Made by a program: the position numbers and the translations under genes
Part shown: positions 19,644-28,032 of the stretch, piece by piece
Numbering within the stretch: position 1 is the first letter of the stretch
Layout of the letters: the number at the start of each line of letters is the position of its first letter
The notes under the pieces: generated by a model
Database searches by the model: none
Told to the model about the DNA's origin: nothing
What the model saw: the letters and a program-made list of their open reading frames with translations, nothing else
NCBI GenBank assembly: GCA_963422285.2
Contig: OY729419.2
Location: 1,178,001-1,242,000 of the forward strand
From: VXYL01 sp963422285
Lineage (GTDB): Bacteria > Pseudomonadota > Gammaproteobacteria > Pseudomonadales > Azotimanducaceae
Length of the DNA: 64,000 nt
Reading direction: 5' to 3'

Positions 19644-20783
19644 CTACTCGTCCACCGTCGCCGTCAGGCGTTCCACGGCATCGGCGAAGTCCTCCATGAA
19701 CTCGTAGACCACCGTGCGCACCGACAGCGCCTCGTTCATCAAGCCCACGCCTTGGCCGACGTAGTAGTTGGCAAGCTGCCTGGCACCGGCATGGTCGGCT
19801 TGGGCGAGCTGGTTGATCTTGCGGAAGGCGGCGCCGGCGAGAACGCCCTGCAAGGGCATGGGCAGCGGATCGGGGGCTTCCGCGGCGCTCCAGGCATCCG
19901 TCCAGGCGGACTTGAGCTGGCGCGTGTACTTGCCGGTACGGCTGCGCGAACGCACCGTCTGGCGGGAGTTCGCGGCCAGCATCTTCTCTTTCACCACGGG
20001 CACGGTCTCGGCTTCGGCGGTGGTCAGCCACACCGAGCCGGTCCACGCGCCGGCGGCGCCCATGGCCATGCAGGCCGCCATCTGCCGGCCGGTGACGATG
20101 CCGCCAGCCGCCAACACGTGAAAACAGCCGTCGTAGGGCTTGAGAGCTTCGAGCACCTCCGGCAGCAGCACCAAGGTGGACACCTCGCCGCAGTGGCCGC
20201 CGGCCTCGGTGCCGGCGACGATGATGACGTCGACGCCCGCCTCCGCATGCTTGACGGCATGTTCCCGAGCCCCGGCCAAGGCGCCGACCCGGATGCCGTG
20301 GGGTCGGGCGCGCTCGAACATGAACGGCGGCGGCACCCCCAAGGCATTGACCACCATCTTCACCGGATGCGCGAACGCGGCGTCGAGAATCTTCGTCGCT
20401 CCCGCCTCGCGCATGTTGTCGCCGACGCCGTCCTGGGCGGTGTTCCGCCACAAGTCGGCGGCATCGATGTCGTGCCTAGCCAGCAGCTCGGCGATATAGC
20501 GCTTGTGCTCGGCGGGAATGCGCGCTTCCAGCTCGGCCGCGGCAAGTCCTCGCTCCTTGCTGTCCATGCTGGTCGGCACCAGCAGATCCACGCCGTAGGG
20601 CTTGCCGTCCACATGGTCATCGATCCAGCCAAGCTCGATGTCGAGGGTGGCCGGCGAATGGCCGGCGGCGCCCAGCACCCCGAAGCCGCCGGCGCTGGAC
20701 ACTTCGGCCACCACGTCGCGACAGTGGCTGAACGCGAACAGCGGGAACTCGATGCCGAGCTCGTCGCAGAGTCTGGAGTTCAT
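19644..20783 (-). CDS. Nitronate monooxygenase (2-nitropropane dioxygenase) family protein
   Basis: 379 residues, FMN-dependent TIM-barrel family. Visible: FSHCRDVVAEVSSAGGFGVLGA near the N-terminus, VIIVAGTEAGGHCGEVSTLVLLP (FMN/phosphate region) and the second phosphate loop VLAAGGIVTGRQMAACMAMGAAG. Known members oxidise nitronates or act as enoyl reductases and quinone reductases. The C-terminal 100 residues, with many Arg/Lys and the GKYTRQLKSAW stretch, resemble a subgroup found beside acyl-CoA dehydrogenases. It is probably cotranscribed with the phosphoesterase 15 bp downstream. Confidence 0.87.
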   Translation of the reverse strand: MNSRLCDELGIEFPLFAFSHCRDVVAEVSSAGGFGVLGAAGHSPATLDIELGWIDDHVDGKPYGVDLLVPTSMDSKERGLAAAELEARIPAEHKRYIAELLARHDIDAADLWRNTAQDGVGDNMREAGATKILDAAFAHPVKMVVNALGVPPPFMFERARPHGIRVGALAGAREHAVKHAEAGVDVIIVAGTEAGGHCGEVSTLVLLPEVLEALKPYDGCFHVLAAGGIVTGRQMAACMAMGAAGAWTGSVWLTTAEAETVPVVKEKMLAANSRQTVRSRSRTGKYTRQLKSAWTDAWSAAEAPDPLPMPLQGVLAGAAFRKINQLAQADHAGARQLANYYVGQGVGLMNEALSVRTVVYEFMEDFADAVERLTATVDE

Positions 20784-20785
20784 GC

Positions 20786-21498
20786 TTGCACCCTCCCGTG
20801 AGCGGCGATTGTACCGTCCGAACCGGGCATTGTGGGCCTGCCTGGACGAATTCGCCCCCGAACCCGTCGCAGCGCGAACCGTGCCGTCGGCGAATCGGGG
20901 AGAAGACCGGCCAGGGTGGAAGCCACCTCGAACTCCCTATCGGAGCCGCGGCGGATGCATTCCCGCAAGCCCAGGAGACCGAAGCCGGGAACGCCGAATG
21001 GTTCTGGTCGGTCTCGGACCATGTGGAACGTTGGCGGTACGACGACCGGGTCCGTCCTGACCTGCGGGAGAGCGACTTCCGGGAAGCCGACCTGAAGTAT
21101 GTGTATCTGGCGAATGCGGATCTGCGGGGAGCGAATCTGGAGGGCGCGGACCTGCTCGGAGCCGACCTGCGCGGGGCCAATCTCCAGGGTGTCGTGATCA
21201 GACGGACGCATCTTGCCGGGGCCGACCTGCGGAACGCCGTACTGCGAGAAACGGACTTGGGGCCGGTGAACCTCGCGGCGCGCACTCCGCGAAGATGTTC
21301 TTCTCGAATCCGAGCGGTGCGGACCTGAAGGACGCTCACTTCGAGACGACGCGCATCGACAAGTCGGTTTTCGAAGGGGCCGACCTGCGTGGAGCGGACC
21401 TCTCCGGTACGGTCGGGCTGCCGGCGTCCCTGCGCGGAGCGATGTACGACCGGCAGACGCGGCTGCCGAAGCGCATCGTCCCCGGAAGTGGCACATGA
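20786..21498 (+). pseudogene. Pentapeptide-repeat protein, frameshifted
   Basis: Two frames together encode one right-handed beta-helix: VRPDLRESDFREADLKYVYL followed by A(D/N)LRG-type repeats up to about 21270, then in the next frame from about 21295 GADLKDAHF and FEGADLRGADLSGT. Repeats fall out of register between 21265 and 21300, so a one-base change splits the gene. The N-terminal 90 codons before the repeats are weakly coding and the start is uncertain. Family members act as structural or gyrase-mimic proteins; no role is inferred here. Confidence 0.65.
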
Positions 21499-22081
21499 TC
21501 TACATTCCCGAGGGTAATTCAGGCCCGTCGTAGCCCAGCCAGCCGCAGCTGGCAGCATCATGCTGCAAGGTGCTGGGATCCCCCCTCGCGACGGGTTGGC
21601 ACGGCTGCTCGACGGCTGTCGCACCTGTAGCTTCTGGTCGAGATCGCCCGCGTCAAGGGGCATATGGGGAGAAGCCCTTCACTTCAAAGATGCGTCTCTA
21701 CCCAAGAGCGGCTGCCTAGGGAAGAACTGAACAGGGAAAGCCGCCAACGTATTGGCCCGGAACTCCATACGCTCGGCCCCGTAGGGGATCAGGCCTCAGC
21801 CGGCCTCGTCCGCTGGGCGGGCTGTCAGCTCTACTGACGGAGGGCGTGACGGCACCGCCGGCATTGTCCCGTCCGCTTTGGGAGCTATATGCAACATACA
21901 ACGGTACCCTAGATACTATGCATAGTAGTACGACTTGGGAACCACACCATATGTCGCAGCTTGGACCTTCAAGCATATAGTTCCCTGGATATGGGCGGTC
22001 GTGTTCCTATGGAACTCCACATTTGGCAGCAGCAAGAGATGTCTTGTTTCAAACCGAGCCACTGCCTGCCACCGGCTGCGC
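21499..22081. other. 583-bp intergenic stretch before the selenoprotein gene
   Basis: No convincing gene. The left 370 bp hold only short inverted repeats, for example GCAGCA-TCA-TGCTGC near 21560. The right part is the dispersed repeat copy B (21878-22063), which ends about 18 bp before the promoter of the selenoprotein gene. Confidence 0.6.
21878..22063 (-). repeat. Interspersed repeat, copy B (longest copy)
   Basis: About 186 bp. Its left two-thirds matches copy A (10161-10262) in inverted orientation. Its right part matches copy C (51879-51985), also inverted, sharing GTCTTGTTTCAAACCGAGCC exactly and then GAACACGACCGCCCAT against CAACGCGACCACCCAT. B therefore bridges A and C and defines a unit of at least 186 bp. 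Confidence 0.65.
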
Positions 22082-22110
22082 TTGACAAGCGTTCGGCAGC
22101 ATTCGACGAT
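22082..22110 (+). promoter_or_regulatory. Predicted sigma-70 promoter of the selenoprotein gene
   Basis: A perfect -35 TTGACA (22082-22087), a 17-bp spacer and a weak -10 GACGAT (22105-22110). The ATG follows 26 bp later with a strong GGAGGAGGAG ribosome site in between. Confidence 0.5.
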
Positions 22111-22136
22111 GGCGCCGCTTTGCGGAGGAGGAGAGC

Positions 22137-22766
22137 ATGAAGCGCGTCACATTGGCAGCTACCGCACTGGCGGCGCTTGGCCTGTCGATGGCGACTGCTG
22201 GCGCATCCGAGTACGAGGGTGCCTGGGGGCCGCTGGTGGGCTCGAAGATGCCGGTGATCGCTGCTCCGGATCAGCACGGTGCCTTGCGCCAGCTCGGCGA
22301 TCTCGGCGGCGAGCGCGGCCTGCTGCTGTTCTTCAACCGCAGCGCCGACTGGTGACCGTTCTGCAAACGTCAACTGGTTCAGTTGACCGAGTGGCGCGCC
22401 AGGTTCCAAGCGCTGGGCGTCGAGGTGGCTGCCATCGTCTACGACGACGTCTCGATCCTCGCCGACTTCAGCGAGGCGCAGAATGTCGTCTATCCGCTGC
22501 TGTCCGACAAGGGCGGGAAGCAAGCCAGCGCCCTGGGCATCCGCAACGAGCAGTACGCCCAAGGGCATCCCGCCTACGGCATCGCCCATCCCGGCATCTT
22601 CTTCATCGACACAGACGGCTTCATTCGCCTGAAACGGGCGCTGCCGGACTACCGGGAGCGCCCGGCGTTCGACGAACTCCTCGATGCAGTGCGGGCACTG
22701 GCCGAGGACGAACAGCAGCGGCGCCTCGAACCAACAGGGGCAGCCATCCCCGGCGCCGACGGCTGA
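22137..22766 (+). CDS. Exported AhpC/TSA-like selenoprotein, Sec at the in-frame TGA (codon 73)
   Basis: 209 residues when TGA 22353-22355 is read as selenocysteine; a stop would leave a 72-residue stub. Residues 1-26 are a signal peptide (MKRVTLAATALAALGLSMA...), so the product is periplasmic. The redoxin fold continues unbroken across the TGA: LLLFFNRSADW-U-PFCKRQL, where relatives have CPFC, giving a UxxC redox motif (Sec73, Cys76). Downstream, GVEVAAIVYDD, YPLLSDKGG and HPGIFFIDTDGFI are typical of the thioredoxin-like AhpC/TSA family. A hairpin of bacterial SECIS type follows the TGA. The likely role is thiol peroxidase or disulfide reductase chemistry. A TRAP operon begins 148 bp downstream. 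Confidence 0.85.
22369..22387 (+). promoter_or_regulatory. Bacterial SECIS hairpin
   Basis: Thirteen nt after the TGA, GTCAACTG (22369-22376), loop GTT, CAGTTGAC (22380-22387): a perfect 8-bp stem with a 3-nt loop whose first base is G. The loop lies 21 nt from the TGA. Published rules for bacterial SECIS elements (apical loop about 16-37 nt from UGA, short stem, G in the first two loop bases) are all met. The bases also encode protein (KRQLVQL). Confidence 0.8.
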
Positions 22767-22902
22767 CGCGTTCGGCGGCCTTATCCCGCGTCGAGAAAAA
22801 CGGCGACTTCGATTGGGCGCTCGCCCAGCGCCGCAGCATCGGCGGCAGCGAATCTCGTCCGCTTTTCCACTTTATGCACACGGTTTCCAATCTGCCATTG
22901 GC

Positions 22903-22908
22903 TATACT
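22903..22908 (+). promoter_or_regulatory. -10-like hexamer of the TRAP operon, 6 nt from the start codon
   Basis: TATACT followed by 6 nt and the ATG of the TatT gene, with no Shine-Dalgarno in the gap. This is the third example of the erpA/ctpA geometry in the window. Confidence 0.45.
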
Positions 22909-22914
22909 CGCGCC

Positions 22915-23775
22915 ATGACTGCCAAGTATCCTGCACGAGCGGCCGTGGTACTCGCCATCTTCCTGGGCTTGTCGGGATGCGCCACCCTGATCAGCAACGC
23001 GACCAGTGGCCTCGCCGCGGATCTGTCGAACGCGATTCTCGACAGCGACGATCCGGCGGTTGTCCGCGACGGTGCGCCGGCCTTTCTCATCATGCTCGAC
23101 GCCCTGCTGCGGCAAGGCGGCAGCGCCGATCTGCTGCGCGCCGCGGCCACCCTGAACAGCGCCTATGCCACCGCCTTCGTGGGGGAGGAAGAACGCCGCA
23201 AGGCGTTCACGAACAAGGCGCTTGCCCTGGCCGAGCGGGCCGCCTGCATGGACATCGACTGGGCCTGCGAGGTGCGCACCGCGGCGTTTGACGACCTGGA
23301 GCAGGACGTGGCGACCATGCGGCCCCGCGACGTGCCGGCGGCCTATGCGCTGACGACCGCCTGGGCGGGCTGGATCCAGGCCCATGCGGACAACTGGAAC
23401 GCCATCGCCGATCTCGGCCGGGTGCGCCCGCTGATGGCCCGCATCATCGAGCTCGACGAAGGCTACGACCATGGCGGCCCGCATCTCTACATGGGCGTAT
23501 TCGAGACTCTGCTGCCGTCGGCCGTCGGCGGCCGGCCGGAGTTGGGCCGTACCCACTTCGAACGCGCCATCGGGCTCTCCGGCGGCCGCCACCTGCTGGC
23601 CAAGGTGCTGTTCGCGGAGCACTACGCCCGCTTGGTGTTCGACCGCGAGCTGCACGACCGGCTGCTGACGGAAGTGCTGGCCGCGGACATCAAGGCCGAG
23701 GGCCTGACGCTGACCAACGCCATTGCCCAGGAGCAGGCGCGCGACTTGCTGGATTCCGCCGATGACTACTTCTAG
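22915..23775 (+). CDS. TRAP transporter TatT component, lipoprotein
   Basis: 286 residues. A lipoprotein signal (AVVLAIFLGLSGCATL, lipobox LSGC) is followed by an all-helical TPR-like protein of the TatT family: SNAILDSDDPAVVRDGAPAF, LLRQGGSADLLRAAATLNSAYA and DHGGPHLYMGVFETLLPS. TatT proteins are periplasmic partners of the substrate-binding protein in TPAT-type TRAP systems and form a ligand-binding ring. The start at 22915 is set by the signal peptide. The last 14 bp overlap the start of the binding-protein gene. Confidence 0.88.
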   Translation: MTAKYPARAAVVLAIFLGLSGCATLISNATSGLAADLSNAILDSDDPAVVRDGAPAFLIMLDALLRQGGSADLLRAAATLNSAYATAFVGEEERRKAFTNKALALAERAACMDIDWACEVRTAAFDDLEQDVATMRPRDVPAAYALTTAWAGWIQAHADNWNAIADLGRVRPLMARIIELDEGYDHGGPHLYMGVFETLLPSAVGGRPELGRTHFERAIGLSGGRHLLAKVLFAEHYARLVFDRELHDRLLTEVLAADIKAEGLTLTNAIAQEQARDLLDSADDYF

Positions 23776-24805
23776 CCCCCGTTCCGCCCTCGCCGCGCTG
23801 CTCGCGCTGGCGCTGGCCGCGTTCGTCCAGCCCCTTGCGGCGAAGACGCTGAAGATCGCCACCGTCTCGCCGGACGGCTCGGCGTGGATGAAGGTGCTGC
23901 GCGCGGCAGCTGCCGATGTGGATGCCGCCACCGAGGGGCGGGTCAAGTTCAAGCTCTATCCTGGCGGCGTTATGGGCGACGATGCCCAGGTGCTGCGCAA
24001 GATCCGCATCCGCCAGCTACACGGCGGCATCGTCACTACCACGGTATTCGGCGACATCTACCCCGACGTGCAGATCTACAACCTGCCCATGGCGTTTCGC
24101 AGCCTCGACGAAGTGGACGCGGTGCGCAAGGCCCTGGACCCGCTGCTGGTCGCCGGGCTCGCCGAGAAGGGCTTCGTCGCCTTCGGCATCGCCGAGGTGG
24201 GCATGGCCTATCCCATGAGCACCAAGCCGGCGCGCACGGTCGCCGACGCGCGCAAGCTGAAAGTCTGGCTGCCCCAAGGCGACGCGCCGGCGGCGCGGCT
24301 GCTCGAAGCGTTCCGCATCGCGCCGACTCCGCTCACCATCGGCGAGGTGCGGATCGGCTTGCAGACGGGCTTGATCGACACCGTGGCGGCACCGCCCGTG
24401 GCCACCGTGCCCTTGCTGTGGCATACCCGGCTGAAGTACGTGCTCGATCTGCCGCTCATGTACATCTACGGACTGTTCGTGGTTTCCGAATCCAACCTGC
24501 ACGGCATCGACGCGGCGGACCGGGAGGCGATGCTGCGGATCATGGGCGAAGCCACCGCGGTCGCCGATCGGCGCAACCGGGCCGACCACGATGCCGCGCG
24601 GCGGACGCTGGCGAACCAGGGCTTGGAGTTCATCCGCCTGACGCCGGCGGAGCTCGACGACTGGCGCGGCTACGTGGATAAGGCACCCGAGCGCTGGGTG
24701 GAGGTGGGCATGATCAGCAAGCCGATGTACACGAAGCTGATCGAAGTGCTTGCCGAAATCCGCTCCCGCGGCGTCGAACGGACCATCGGCACAGCACCGC
24801 AGTAA
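23762..24805 (+). CDS. TRAP transporter substrate-binding protein (DctP family)
   Basis: 347 residues with an N-terminal signal peptide (ALAALLALALAAFVQPLAA, cleaved near residue 27). Family features: KIATVSPDGSAWMKVLRAA, KFKLYPGGVMGDDAQVLRKI, and DARKLKVWLPQGDAPAARLLEAF, where the conserved ligand-contacting Arg of C4-dicarboxylate binders reads as Lys/Trp. Together with TatT this suggests a hydrophobic or unusual organic acid rather than succinate. The start overlaps tatT by 14 bp. Confidence 0.92.
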   Translation: MTTSSPRSALAALLALALAAFVQPLAAKTLKIATVSPDGSAWMKVLRAAAADVDAATEGRVKFKLYPGGVMGDDAQVLRKIRIRQLHGGIVTTTVFGDIYPDVQIYNLPMAFRSLDEVDAVRKALDPLLVAGLAEKGFVAFGIAEVGMAYPMSTKPARTVADARKLKVWLPQGDAPAARLLEAFRIAPTPLTIGEVRIGLQTGLIDTVAAPPVATVPLLWHTRLKYVLDLPLMYIYGLFVVSESNLHGIDAADREAMLRIMGEATAVADRRNRADHDAARRTLANQGLEFIRLTPAELDDWRGYVDKAPERWVEVGMISKPMYTKLIEVLAEIRSRGVERTIGTAPQ

Positions 24806-24807
24806 CC

Positions 24808-25281
24808 ATGCTCAAGCGCATCCATCGAGGTCTCAAGCTGTTCGAAACCGGCTTGCTGGTGGCGCTGCTGGCGGCGATGGTCGGCGTCGCCGTCTTTCAG
24901 ATCGTCGCCCGCAACTTCTTCGGCACGGGCTTGGCATGGGGCGGAGGGTTGGCGCAGATCGCCGTGCTGTGGATGACCATGGTGGGCGCCACCGCCGCCG
25001 CGGGCGAGGACGGCCACATCAAGATCGACTTGATGGCGCGTTTCGCATCACCGCGATTCCGCGCCATCGCCGATCGGCTGACGGCGCTGTTCACGGCGGT
25101 ACTGTGCGGTGCGCTCGGCTGGTACTCCATCAAGTTCATCCGCTGGGACTTCGTGGACGGCGTGGTCGCGTTCGGCGCCGTGCCAGCCTGGATCTGCGAG
25201 AGCATCATCCCGCTGGCGGCCGGCGTCATGGCGCTGCGCTACCTGGTTCGGGCCGTCTGGCCGCCGGAGGCAGGCCAATGA
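24808..25281 (+). CDS. TRAP transporter small permease (DctQ family)
   Basis: 157 residues, four membrane helices: TGLLVALLAAMVGVAVFQIV, WGGGLAQIAVLWMTMVGA, LTALFTAVLCGALGWYSI and ESIIPLAAGVMALRYLV, with the characteristic RNFFGTGLAWGGGLAQ between the first two. It forms the membrane complex with the DctM protein. It starts 2 bp after the binding-protein stop, and its stop overlaps the dctM ATG. Confidence 0.92.
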   Translation: MLKRIHRGLKLFETGLLVALLAAMVGVAVFQIVARNFFGTGLAWGGGLAQIAVLWMTMVGATAAAGEDGHIKIDLMARFASPRFRAIADRLTALFTAVLCGALGWYSIKFIRWDFVDGVVAFGAVPAWICESIIPLAAGVMALRYLVRAVWPPEAGQ

Positions 25282-26549
25282 TCTGGGCGGGGATCGCCCT
25301 GGTGGCGCTGATGGCGCTGCTCGGCGCACCGCTGTTCGCCGTGATGCTCGCTGCCGCCATGCTCGGTTTCCTGGCCATCGGCGTCGATCTCGCCGCGGTC
25401 GGCATCGACCTCTACGGCCTCACCCAGAAGCCACTGCTGGTGGCCCTTCCGTTCTTCACCTTCGCCGGCTATCTGATGGCGGAGGCGGGCACGTCGCAGC
25501 GCCTGATGGCGCTGACCCGGGCACTCGTGGGCTGGATGCCGGCCGGCCTCGCCATCGTCGGCATCGTAGTCTGCGCCCTGTTCACTGCCCTGACCGGCGC
25601 CTCCGGCGTCACCATCGTCGCCCTCGGCGGCCTGCTGCTGCCGATGCTGCTGTCGAGCGGCTACAGCGAGCGCTACGGTCTCGGCCTAGTGACCACGTCC
25701 GGCAGCCTCGGCCTGCTGATCGTGCCGTCCGTGCCGCTGATTCTCTACGGCATCGTCGCCCAGCAGATGGAAGTGGGCGAGCCGTTCACCATCGCGCAGC
25801 TATTCCTGGCCGGCATCGGTCCCACCTTGCTGATGGTGATGCTGCTGTCGCTGTGGACCGTCTGGCGGCACGGCAACGTGCCGCGCTCGGCCTTCAACGC
25901 CGGCGAGCTGTGGACGGCGTTGAAGGCGGCGCGGTGGGAACTGCCGCTGCCGTTCGTGGTGCTAGGCGGCATCTACTCGGGCTATTTCGCCATCTCCGAG
26001 GCGGCGGCGATGACCGCGCTGTACGTCTTCATCGCCGAGGTCTGCCTGTACCGGGAGGTCAAGCTGCGCGCCCTGACCGGCGTGGTGCGACAGTCCATGG
26101 TGATGGTGGGCAGCATCCTGCTGATCCTCGGCGTGGCGCTGGCGTTCACCACTTTCCTGGTGGATGCCGAGGTGCCGCAGCAGCTGTTCGCATTCATGCA
26201 GGAGCACGTCTCGAACCCGTACACGTTCCTGATCCTGCTCAACATCCTGCTGCTGCTGCTCGGCGCCATCCTGGACGTGTTCTCCGCCCTCGTCATCATG
26301 GTGCCGCTGCTGCTGCCGGTGGCGGTAGGCTACGGCATCCATCCCATCCATCTGGGCGTCATCTTCCTCGCCAACTTGCAGATCGGCTACTTCACGCCGC
26401 CCATCGGCATGAATCTGTTCATCGCCAGCTACCGCTTCGAGCGCCCGGTGCTGGATCTCTACGCGGCCTGCCTGCCGTTCATGTGTGTGCTGCTGATCGC
26501 CCTGCTGGTGATTACGTACTTCCCCTGGCTGTCCACTTGGTTCCTCTGA
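25278..26549 (+). CDS. TRAP transporter large permease (DctM family)
   Basis: 423 residues, about 11-12 membrane helices. It is the sodium-coupled translocating subunit of the secondary TRAP transporter. Signature stretches: PFFTFAGYLMAEAGTSQRL, CALFTALTGASGVTIVALG, GSLGLLIVPSVPLILYG, and FLANLQIGYFTPPIGMNLF near the C-terminus. The start ATG overlaps the dctQ stop (ATGA). This completes a four-gene tatT-dctP-dctQ-dctM operon. Confidence 0.95.
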   Translation: MIWAGIALVALMALLGAPLFAVMLAAAMLGFLAIGVDLAAVGIDLYGLTQKPLLVALPFFTFAGYLMAEAGTSQRLMALTRALVGWMPAGLAIVGIVVCALFTALTGASGVTIVALGGLLLPMLLSSGYSERYGLGLVTTSGSLGLLIVPSVPLILYGIVAQQMEVGEPFTIAQLFLAGIGPTLLMVMLLSLWTVWRHGNVPRSAFNAGELWTALKAARWELPLPFVVLGGIYSGYFAISEAAAMTALYVFIAEVCLYREVKLRALTGVVRQSMVMVGSILLILGVALAFTTFLVDAEVPQQLFAFMQEHVSNPYTFLILLNILLLLLGAILDVFSALVIMVPLLLPVAVGYGIHPIHLGVIFLANLQIGYFTPPIGMNLFIASYRFERPVLDLYAACLPFMCVLLIALLVITYFPWLSTWFL

Positions 26550-26559
26550 ACGGCCCGCC

Positions 26560-27049
26560 CTACCGCGACCGCGGGTAGCGCTGCCGTGCCTCGGCCATCC
26601 AGCGCCGATGGCCGTCCGGGTCCAGTATCATCGAGCAGAAGTACGCCAGCAGGTCGCGGTGGCTGCGCGTCAGCTTGGCCTGCTGCATGGCGCGCTCGCC
26701 CTCCGGAGTGTTCAAGAAGCGGAACGACGCGGTGATGGCCTCCACATCGCCGAGTACCCGGCCAGCGCCCAGGTTGATGACATCGTGGGCGCTTTCGAGA
26801 TCGTCCTCGTCAAGGCCGCAGGCGGCTGGATCCATCACCAGATTGACCCACAGCGTGGCGAGGTAGATGCGGTAGGCGTTCTTGTCCACGAAGCGCCCAG
26901 CGACGCCGGACTGCCGCTCCACCGCCGTCAAGATCGGCTGCAGGAGCCGCGCCAAGTCTGCCTCGGAACGATGCGCCACGGGAGAAGCCCAGCAAGTCTT
27001 GGAGCAGCGGATGATAGCGCCTCGCGGACAGTGCAGGCGGGGTTGCCAT
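26560..27049 (-). pseudogene. Unrecognised soluble protein, probably frameshifted near its N-terminus
   Basis: The body of the protein (VAHRSEADLARLLQPILTAV to the end, about 140 residues, helical and acidic) is in one frame. A natural start, MATPPALSARRYHPLLQDLL, lies in another, from 27049. The two join if one base is added in the run near 26980-26986, giving ...QDLLGFS-PVAHRSEAD. Either the gene is broken or the base is missing from the sequence. A GTG just at VAHRSEAD is an alternative internal start. No family recognised. Confidence 0.45.
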
Positions 27050-27130
27050 TGCGGTGCCATCGGATGACGGTCTTGATTCAGCACATGCATGATGTATGGT
27101 TACATTCACCCTTATTACCGAGCAGCGGAT

Positions 27131-27517
27131 ATGACTAAGTATGAACCCCTGCACGACCATCTGAACGCATGCGACAAGGATGTTCTGCCAATGACCTTCA
27201 AAAGCATCGAGAAAGTCATCGGCGCAAAATTGCCGCCATCGGCATTCAAGCACCGCCCTTGGTGGTCGAACAGCGACATCGCCCATTCCCACCCTCGCTC
27301 TTGGCTAAGCGCCGGCTACGAGACAGCCAACGTCGACATGCTGGGCTGCCAGCTCGTCTTTCGCAAGAAGCGACAGTCTGCCCCCCCGGTCGGCAAGGTG
27401 CGCCCGGCACTTGGCCGGTTCGCACACATATACGGCGCGTTCAAAGGCATGGTGGCCGTCGCTTCCGATACGGACTTGACGGCGCCCGCAGGCGAGGAAT
27501 GGGATGCGGAGAGATGA
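27131..27517 (+). CDS. Antitoxin: DUF7662 domain fused to a VapB/Phd-type tail
   Basis: 128 residues. Residues 1-75 (MTKYEPLHDHLNACDKD, IEKVIGAKLPPSAFKHRPWW, SWLSAGYETANVD) match the small DUF7662 domain, commonly found in antitoxin-like genes. The C-terminal 40 residues (AHIYGAFKGMVAVASDTDLT, then EEWDAER) look like the flexible toxin-neutralising end of Phd/VapB antitoxins. Its last 14 bp overlap the PIN gene, the classic antitoxin-first order. The start at 27131 follows the family N-terminus; upstream codons are not conserved. Confidence 0.72.
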   Translation: MTKYEPLHDHLNACDKDVLPMTFKSIEKVIGAKLPPSAFKHRPWWSNSDIAHSHPRSWLSAGYETANVDMLGCQLVFRKKRQSAPPVGKVRPALGRFAHIYGAFKGMVAVASDTDLTAPAGEEWDAER

Positions 27518-27938
27518 ATCCGCGCGGGCCGACCTGCTGCTCGACACCTGCGCTGCGATCTGGATAGCAAATCAGGACCGCTTGCGCGAACCCGCCTTGA
27601 GCGAGCTGCCAAGAGCGCTGGATCGGGGAAGCGGACTGCTGCTTTCGCCGATGACGGCCTGGGAGTTCGCGACCCTGGCGGCCAAGGGAAAAATCGCCAC
27701 CCAGATCGCGCCGGAAGTCTGGTTTTCCGGTCTATGCCAGCTGCCGGGGGTAGCGCTGGCCGAGCTGTCTCCCTCGGTGCTCATCGCTTCCGCCAGCCTG
27801 CCGGGCGCTCCGCCACGGGATCCCGTGGACCGAATTCTGCTCGCCACAGCCCGACAGTTCGGGTATGCGTTGGTAACACGGGATCGCAACATTCTCGACT
27901 ATGGAAGGAGCGGCAATGTGCGGGTTCTGGCATGTTGA
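27504..27938 (+). CDS. PIN-domain toxin (VapC-like ribonuclease)
   Basis: 144 residues. Four acidic/polar PIN positions are visible: LLLDTCAAIWI (Asp near 14), MTAWEFATLAAKGKI (Glu), PPRDPVDRILLATARQFG (Asp pair) and LVTRDRNILDYG (Asp). PIN toxins cleave tRNA or rRNA with Mg2+. It starts inside the antitoxin gene, so translation is coupled. The pattern PRDPVDRILLATA is that of the PIN group paired with Phd/YefM-like antitoxins. Confidence 0.85.
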   Translation: MRRDESARADLLLDTCAAIWIANQDRLREPALSELPRALDRGSGLLLSPMTAWEFATLAAKGKIATQIAPEVWFSGLCQLPGVALAELSPSVLIASASLPGAPPRDPVDRILLATARQFGYALVTRDRNILDYGRSGNVRVLAC

Positions 27939-28032
27939 TCCTGATCTGCAGTGGGGTGGGCATCGTGGACCTCTCTCGGAGCGACGCCACCGGGTGGTAG
28001 GCTAGGCTGCTTCGAACAGGGGCGGAGATCCC

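Noticed and set aside
22137..22355. 72-residue protein ending at TGA 22355 plus a separate downstream gene (nonsense mutation)
   Set aside because: The TGA replaces the redox cysteine, the frame continues without loss, and a SECIS-type hairpin follows; selenocysteine is the simpler reading.
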